In this document: positions 6,041 through 8,752 of the stretch, piece by piece
How the letters are laid out: each line of letters starts with the position of its first letter
How positions within the stretch are numbered: the first letter of the stretch is position 1
From: CAYJLW01 sp964370965
GTDB lineage: Bacteria; Actinomycetota; Acidimicrobiia; UBA2766
Length of the DNA stretch: 8,752 bases
Direction: 5' to 3'
Assembly: GCA_964370965.1 (NCBI GenBank)
Contig: CAYJLW010000119.1
Location: forward strand, 1-8,752
Position numbers and translations under genes: made by a program
Notes under the pieces: generated by a model
What the model saw: only the letters and a program-made list of their open reading frames with translations
Database searches by the model: none
Told to the model about the DNA's origin: nothing

Positions 6041-7637
6041 CGTCTCCGTCTCGGTCACGACTGCGCCGGCGGTTCAGCCTGGCGTAGATGTCCTTCTGTG
6101 CCCCGTAGAACGCCCGGAACTCCCGGTAGAGGCCCCCGTAGACGTCGCGGGTGGCGGGGTCGGGCTCGTAGGTGTTCGCGACCCGGACCCGCGCACGCAC
6201 CTCCTCGACGCCGATACGGCCGATGGCGATGGCGGCGAGGAGGCCGGCCCCGCGGACGTTCACGAACATGGGCTCGGCCATCTGGCGTACGGTGCGGCCC
6301 ATGACGTCGGCGTGGATTCGGCACCAGACGTCGGAGCGGGCGCCGCCGCCGATGACGTGGATCGGGTCGAGGCGCCGGCCGACCATCTTCTCGACGGCGC
6401 CCAGCAGCCAACGGGCGTTGTAGGCGACACCCTCGTAGACGGCCCGCAGCATGTCCTCCCGGGTGCTGGCCAGCGAGAGGTTCATGAACCCGGCGCGCAC
6501 GGTGCGGTCGTAGGCAGGCGAGCGCTCGCCGTTCAGCCACGGTGTGAAGATCACTCCCCCACTGCCGGCGGGGACGCCGGCCACCACACGGTTGAGGTCC
6601 TCGAAGCCGAGGCCGGAGGCGGCCGCCCCGGGAAGGCCGTCGTCACGGGCGACGACGTTGTCCCGCATCCACTGCAGGCACGCCCCACCGGTCTCGTGGT
6701 TGTTCACAACGAGGTATCGCCCCGGGAGGGCCGAGGGCACGGTTGTCATTGAGTGAAACAGGTCGGTCTTCTTGTGCGGGACGTGACAGCTGATCCACGC
6801 CGACGTGGAGATCGCCATGTGGCCCTCGTAGTCGGCCACGGCGCCGGAGCCCACCGCCGCCGAGTGCAGGTCGGGAACCGAGGAGACCACCTGCACGGAC
6901 TCCGGGAGGCCGAGCTCGGCGGCGGCCTCCGGCGTGAGCGGGCCGATGACCGAGTTCGCGGGCACGAGGTCCGGGAGCTTGTCGCGCTCCAGGCCGGACA
7001 TCGCGAGGAGCTCGGGGTCGTAGTCGGTGCCGGAGAGGTCGCGGTTGTCGGTGAGCCACCACGCCCCCATCGTGGCCCGGGACCCCACCCGGCGCCCCGT
7101 GAGGCAGAACGCCACGTAGTCGAGGGGCTCGAAGAACGTGGCGGCCGCCCGGTACTCGTCGGGCCTTTCGTGGCGCAGGAAGAGGAGGTGGCCGATGGGG
7201 TCGTCGCCCGCCCGGCCGGGCACGGCCCCGGACTTGCGCACCCAGCGCCACAGCTTGCGGGCGCTGTAGCCCTCGAGGCGCGGCCACCCTCCGATCACGT
7301 CGTCGGTGTAGGGGCCGCCCCGGCTGTCCATCCAGAGGATGCAGGGCCCCAGCGCCTTGCCGTCCCCCCCGACGGCGAGAGTGCTCGCCCATTGCCCCGT
7401 GATGCCGATCGCCGCGACGTCTTCCGCCGGGACGGATCCGGCCTCGATAAGCCGGTGGACCGCCCCGGTGATCGCCGTCCACCAGTCGCCGGGGTCCTGT
7501 TCGGCCCCCCCGCCGGGGAGGTGGCGGGACCCGATCTCGGCGAAGTCGTCCGCGACGACCTCGCCGCCCATGGTGACGAGAGCGGTCTTCAGCCCGCTCG
7601 TCCCCAAGTCGATCGCCAGGACGTGTTCGTCCCCCAT
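6021..7637 (-). CDS. FGGY-family carbohydrate kinase (xylulokinase-like)
   Basis: This 538-residue protein has both FGGY ATPase-fold halves. The first holds AIDLGTSGLKTAL (8-20, Asp10, phosphate loop), GITGQWAST (78-86) and LWMDSRGG (101-108). The second holds VPDLHSAAVGSGA (254-266, with Asp256 the likely catalytic base), ISTSAW (276-281), FTPWLNGERSP (364-374), VYEGVAYNARWLL (400-412) and the adenosine-binding HVIGGGARSDVWCRI (427-441). Family members transfer the ATP gamma-phosphate to sugars, polyols or similar compounds. The GQW in place of the GQMHG seen in E. coli XylB means the substrate should not be assumed to be xylulose. The ATG at 7637 has a GAGGGGGAA purine run a few bases upstream. 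It lies 31 bp after the lipoprotein stop codon and overlaps the lyase start by 4 nt, so all three are probably one operon. Confidence 0.92.
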   Translation of the reverse strand: MGDEHVLAIDLGTSGLKTALVTMGGEVVADDFAEIGSRHLPGGGAEQDPGDWWTAITGAVHRLIEAGSVPAEDVAAIGITGQWASTLAVGGDGKALGPCILWMDSRGGPYTDDVIGGWPRLEGYSARKLWRWVRKSGAVPGRAGDDPIGHLLFLRHERPDEYRAAATFFEPLDYVAFCLTGRRVGSRATMGAWWLTDNRDLSGTDYDPELLAMSGLERDKLPDLVPANSVIGPLTPEAAAELGLPESVQVVSSVPDLHSAAVGSGAVADYEGHMAISTSAWISCHVPHKKTDLFHSMTTVPSALPGRYLVVNNHETGGACLQWMRDNVVARDDGLPGAAASGLGFEDLNRVVAGVPAGSGGVIFTPWLNGERSPAYDRTVRAGFMNLSLASTREDMLRAVYEGVAYNARWLLGAVEKMVGRRLDPIHVIGGGARSDVWCRIHADVMGRTVRQMAEPMFVNVRGAGLLAAIAIGRIGVEEVRARVRVANTYEPDPATRDVYGGLYREFRAFYGAQKDIYARLNRRRSRDRDGDGERSRP

Positions 7638-7668
7638 CAGTTCCCCCTCGTGTCCGGGGCCCTCCGGC

Positions 7669-8604
7669 TCAGGTCCGCTTCGTCGACGTGGTCATGTGGA
7701 CGTCGACGCCCAGGAGGTCGCCGGGCACGAGACCCTTGGGGAGGGAGTCGCCACTGATGTCCAGGTTGCCGGTGATGGACGCGGACTGCTGCGCTCCCAG
7801 GAGTTCCTGGGCGGGCACCGAGAGCGAGCATGACATGGCGATGTCGCCCTCGGCGCTCAGGGACGCCTTCACGTCGATCTTCTTGATGCTGGTGTCCAGG
7901 GCCTTGTTGAGCCGGTCGATGAGCCGGGCCGTGTCTATGCCGATCCGGTTGAGGTTCTTCGCCTTCGCCGCCACCTTCGCCCGGTCGTCCTTCACCGAGT
8001 AGTCCGCGTTCCACTTCGTGGGGTCCACGAACCAGTCGAACGGCGCCGGAGGCCGGATCTCGAGGGGCCAGGAGTCGTCGGGGGCGGCACCGCCTGCCGG
8101 AAGCTTGGGGCAGCCCACGGTCGGGGAACCCGTGAGCCAGAAGCGTTCCGCCACCGGGTCGGCGCCCTCGAGCTCGGTGGTGCCGTTCTTCTTCAGCAGG
8201 TAGGTCACCGTGGGCTTCCTGCCGAGATCCTTCAGCGTGACCTGGTCGGTCTGGCCCACGATCGTGACGGACCCCTGCAGGCTCTCGTAGGTGAGGGTGA
8301 CCTTCTGGCCGGCGGGGTCGGCGGCGACGACGGCCTTCACCTTCGCCCGGTACTGCATCTCCACGCCGATGGCGCCCCCGACGAGGTCGAGCGCGGCGGC
8401 GAGGGCGTCGGGCAGGAGGCTCTTGATGGCCTCCCCGGCCTTGAACTCGCCGGACCCGTCTGCGAGCACCTCGTACTCGAAGCTGCCCGGGGCGAGGTCA
8501 TAGGCGATGATGCGGTCGTCCTTGGCGTACCCGGCGCTCTCCTTGCCCCCGCAGGCGACGACGGCGAGTGCGGCGACCAGGGCGACTGCGAGCAGCCGGC
8601 GCAT
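7669..8604 (-). CDS. Lipoprotein of unknown function
   Basis: From the ATG at 8604 the product is 311 residues. It has a classic lipoprotein signal: MRR, a hydrophobic stretch (residues 4-17) and lipobox VVAC with Cys18 followed by GGKES. The mature part is predicted to be anchored outside the membrane. It looks beta-rich with a central segment (KVTLTYESLQGSVTI...TVTYLLKKNGTTEL) and a Trp/Pro-rich stretch (PPAPFDWFVDPTKW). Two further cysteines (in VGCPKLP and AMSCSLS) could form a disulfide. I do not recognise the family with confidence; some features recall uncharacterised actinobacterial lipoproteins of the DUF6263 kind. This start is preferred over an upstream in-frame start at 8649 because AGGGAGG lies three bases before the ATG and the signal peptide begins there. 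It leads the kinase/lyase gene set, so it may bind the substrate or the envelope component the pathway handles. Confidence 0.85.
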   Translation of the reverse strand: MRRLLAVALVAALAVVACGGKESAGYAKDDRIIAYDLAPGSFEYEVLADGSGEFKAGEAIKSLLPDALAAALDLVGGAIGVEMQYRAKVKAVVAADPAGQKVTLTYESLQGSVTIVGQTDQVTLKDLGRKPTVTYLLKKNGTTELEGADPVAERFWLTGSPTVGCPKLPAGGAAPDDSWPLEIRPPAPFDWFVDPTKWNADYSVKDDRAKVAAKAKNLNRIGIDTARLIDRLNKALDTSIKKIDVKASLSAEGDIAMSCSLSVPAQELLGAQQSASITGNLDISGDSLPKGLVPGDLLGVDVHMTTSTKRT

Positions 8605-8636
8605 CTTCCTCCCTTGGTGTCTGGACGTGAGTCGCC

Positions 8637-8642
8637 AGCCTA
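8637..8642 (-). promoter_or_regulatory. -10 box TAGGCT for the lipoprotein-kinase-lyase operon
   Basis: TAGGCT fits the actinobacterial TANNNT -10 pattern. It would start the transcript about 25 bases before the lipoprotein ATG, leaving room for the AGGGAGG ribosome site. No good -35 is seen; instead a palindrome, CCCCCGTGGGGG (8664-8653), covers that position and could bind a regulator. Confidence 0.45.
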
Positions 8643-8669
8643 CCGACACTCGCCCCCACGGGGGAGCAG

Positions 8670-8752
8670 GCCCCGCCCCACGCCCCGCCCCACGCCTCGC
8701 CCCACGCCTCGCCCCACGCCTCGCCCCACGCCTCGCCCCACGCCTCGCCCCA
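8670..8752. repeat. 12-bp tandem repeat running off the right edge
   Basis: Nearly seven units of GCCTCGCCCCAC. The first two (8670-8693) read GCCCCGCCCCAC; the next four are identical, and the seventh is cut at 8752. The period is a multiple of three, but I see no gene extending into it. On the minus strand it lies upstream of the lipoprotein promoter. True copy number is unknown because the array is truncated. Confidence 0.95.

Noticed and set aside
4024..6087. Plus-strand 687-codon open frame opposite the lyase/DUF2804 gene
   Set aside because: Its translation is rich in Gly, Arg, His and Val with no domain motifs, while the minus strand carries clear PLP-lyase and DUF2804 motifs. It is a GC-driven shadow frame.
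6753..7757. Plus-strand 334-codon open frame opposite the FGGY kinase
   Set aside because: No recognisable motif; the opposite strand encodes a full FGGY kinase across the same span.
8670..8752. CRISPR array
   Set aside because: The 12-bp units are contiguous with no unique spacers, so it is a simple tandem repeat.

Overview
The window is strongly GC-rich, with third codon positions almost all G or C and several GTG/TTG-type starts. It carries a TAGGCT-type -10 box, a leaderless-looking promoter and membrane sensor kinases of an actinobacterial style. Together these suggest a high-GC Gram-positive bacterium (Actinomycetota, possibly an Acidimicrobiia-like lineage; the class is a guess). The right edge ends inside a 12-bp tandem repeat, so the window may be an assembled contig that broke there.

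Layout. At the far left a minus-strand gene for a secreted protein starts at 158 and runs off the edge; it looks frameshifted just after its signal peptide. A divergent intergenic region holding a twin repeat leads into two tandem plus-strand genes (330-1505, 1609-2742). They encode paralogous membrane sensor kinases; the second has all kinase motifs, the first has lost key ATP-binding residues. No response regulator is visible. A hairpin at 2760-2782 separates them from a convergent minus-strand block.

The minus-strand block, read in its own direction from right to left, is: a lipoprotein with its own promoter (8604-7669); an FGGY-family carbohydrate kinase (7637-6021); a sphingosine-1-phosphate-lyase-like PLP enzyme that overlaps the kinase stop codon by 4 nt; a DUF2804 domain in the same open frame (855-codon ORF, 6024-3457); and a YqgE/AlgH-family protein (3353-2784). 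The kinase/lyase overlap suggests a two-step phosphorylate-then-cleave route, by analogy with sphingosine kinase plus S1P lyase or sugar kinase plus aldolase; the substrate is unknown.

The most unusual structure is a pair of long, near-perfect hairpin repeats (3394-3447 and 4547-4598). They share a core, show one compensatory base-pair change, and contain no stop codon in any of six frames. One lies just after the DUF2804 stop codon. The other lies between the lyase and DUF2804 domains and is read through, joining the two domains into one ORF. No stretch longer than 300 bases lacks a gene.
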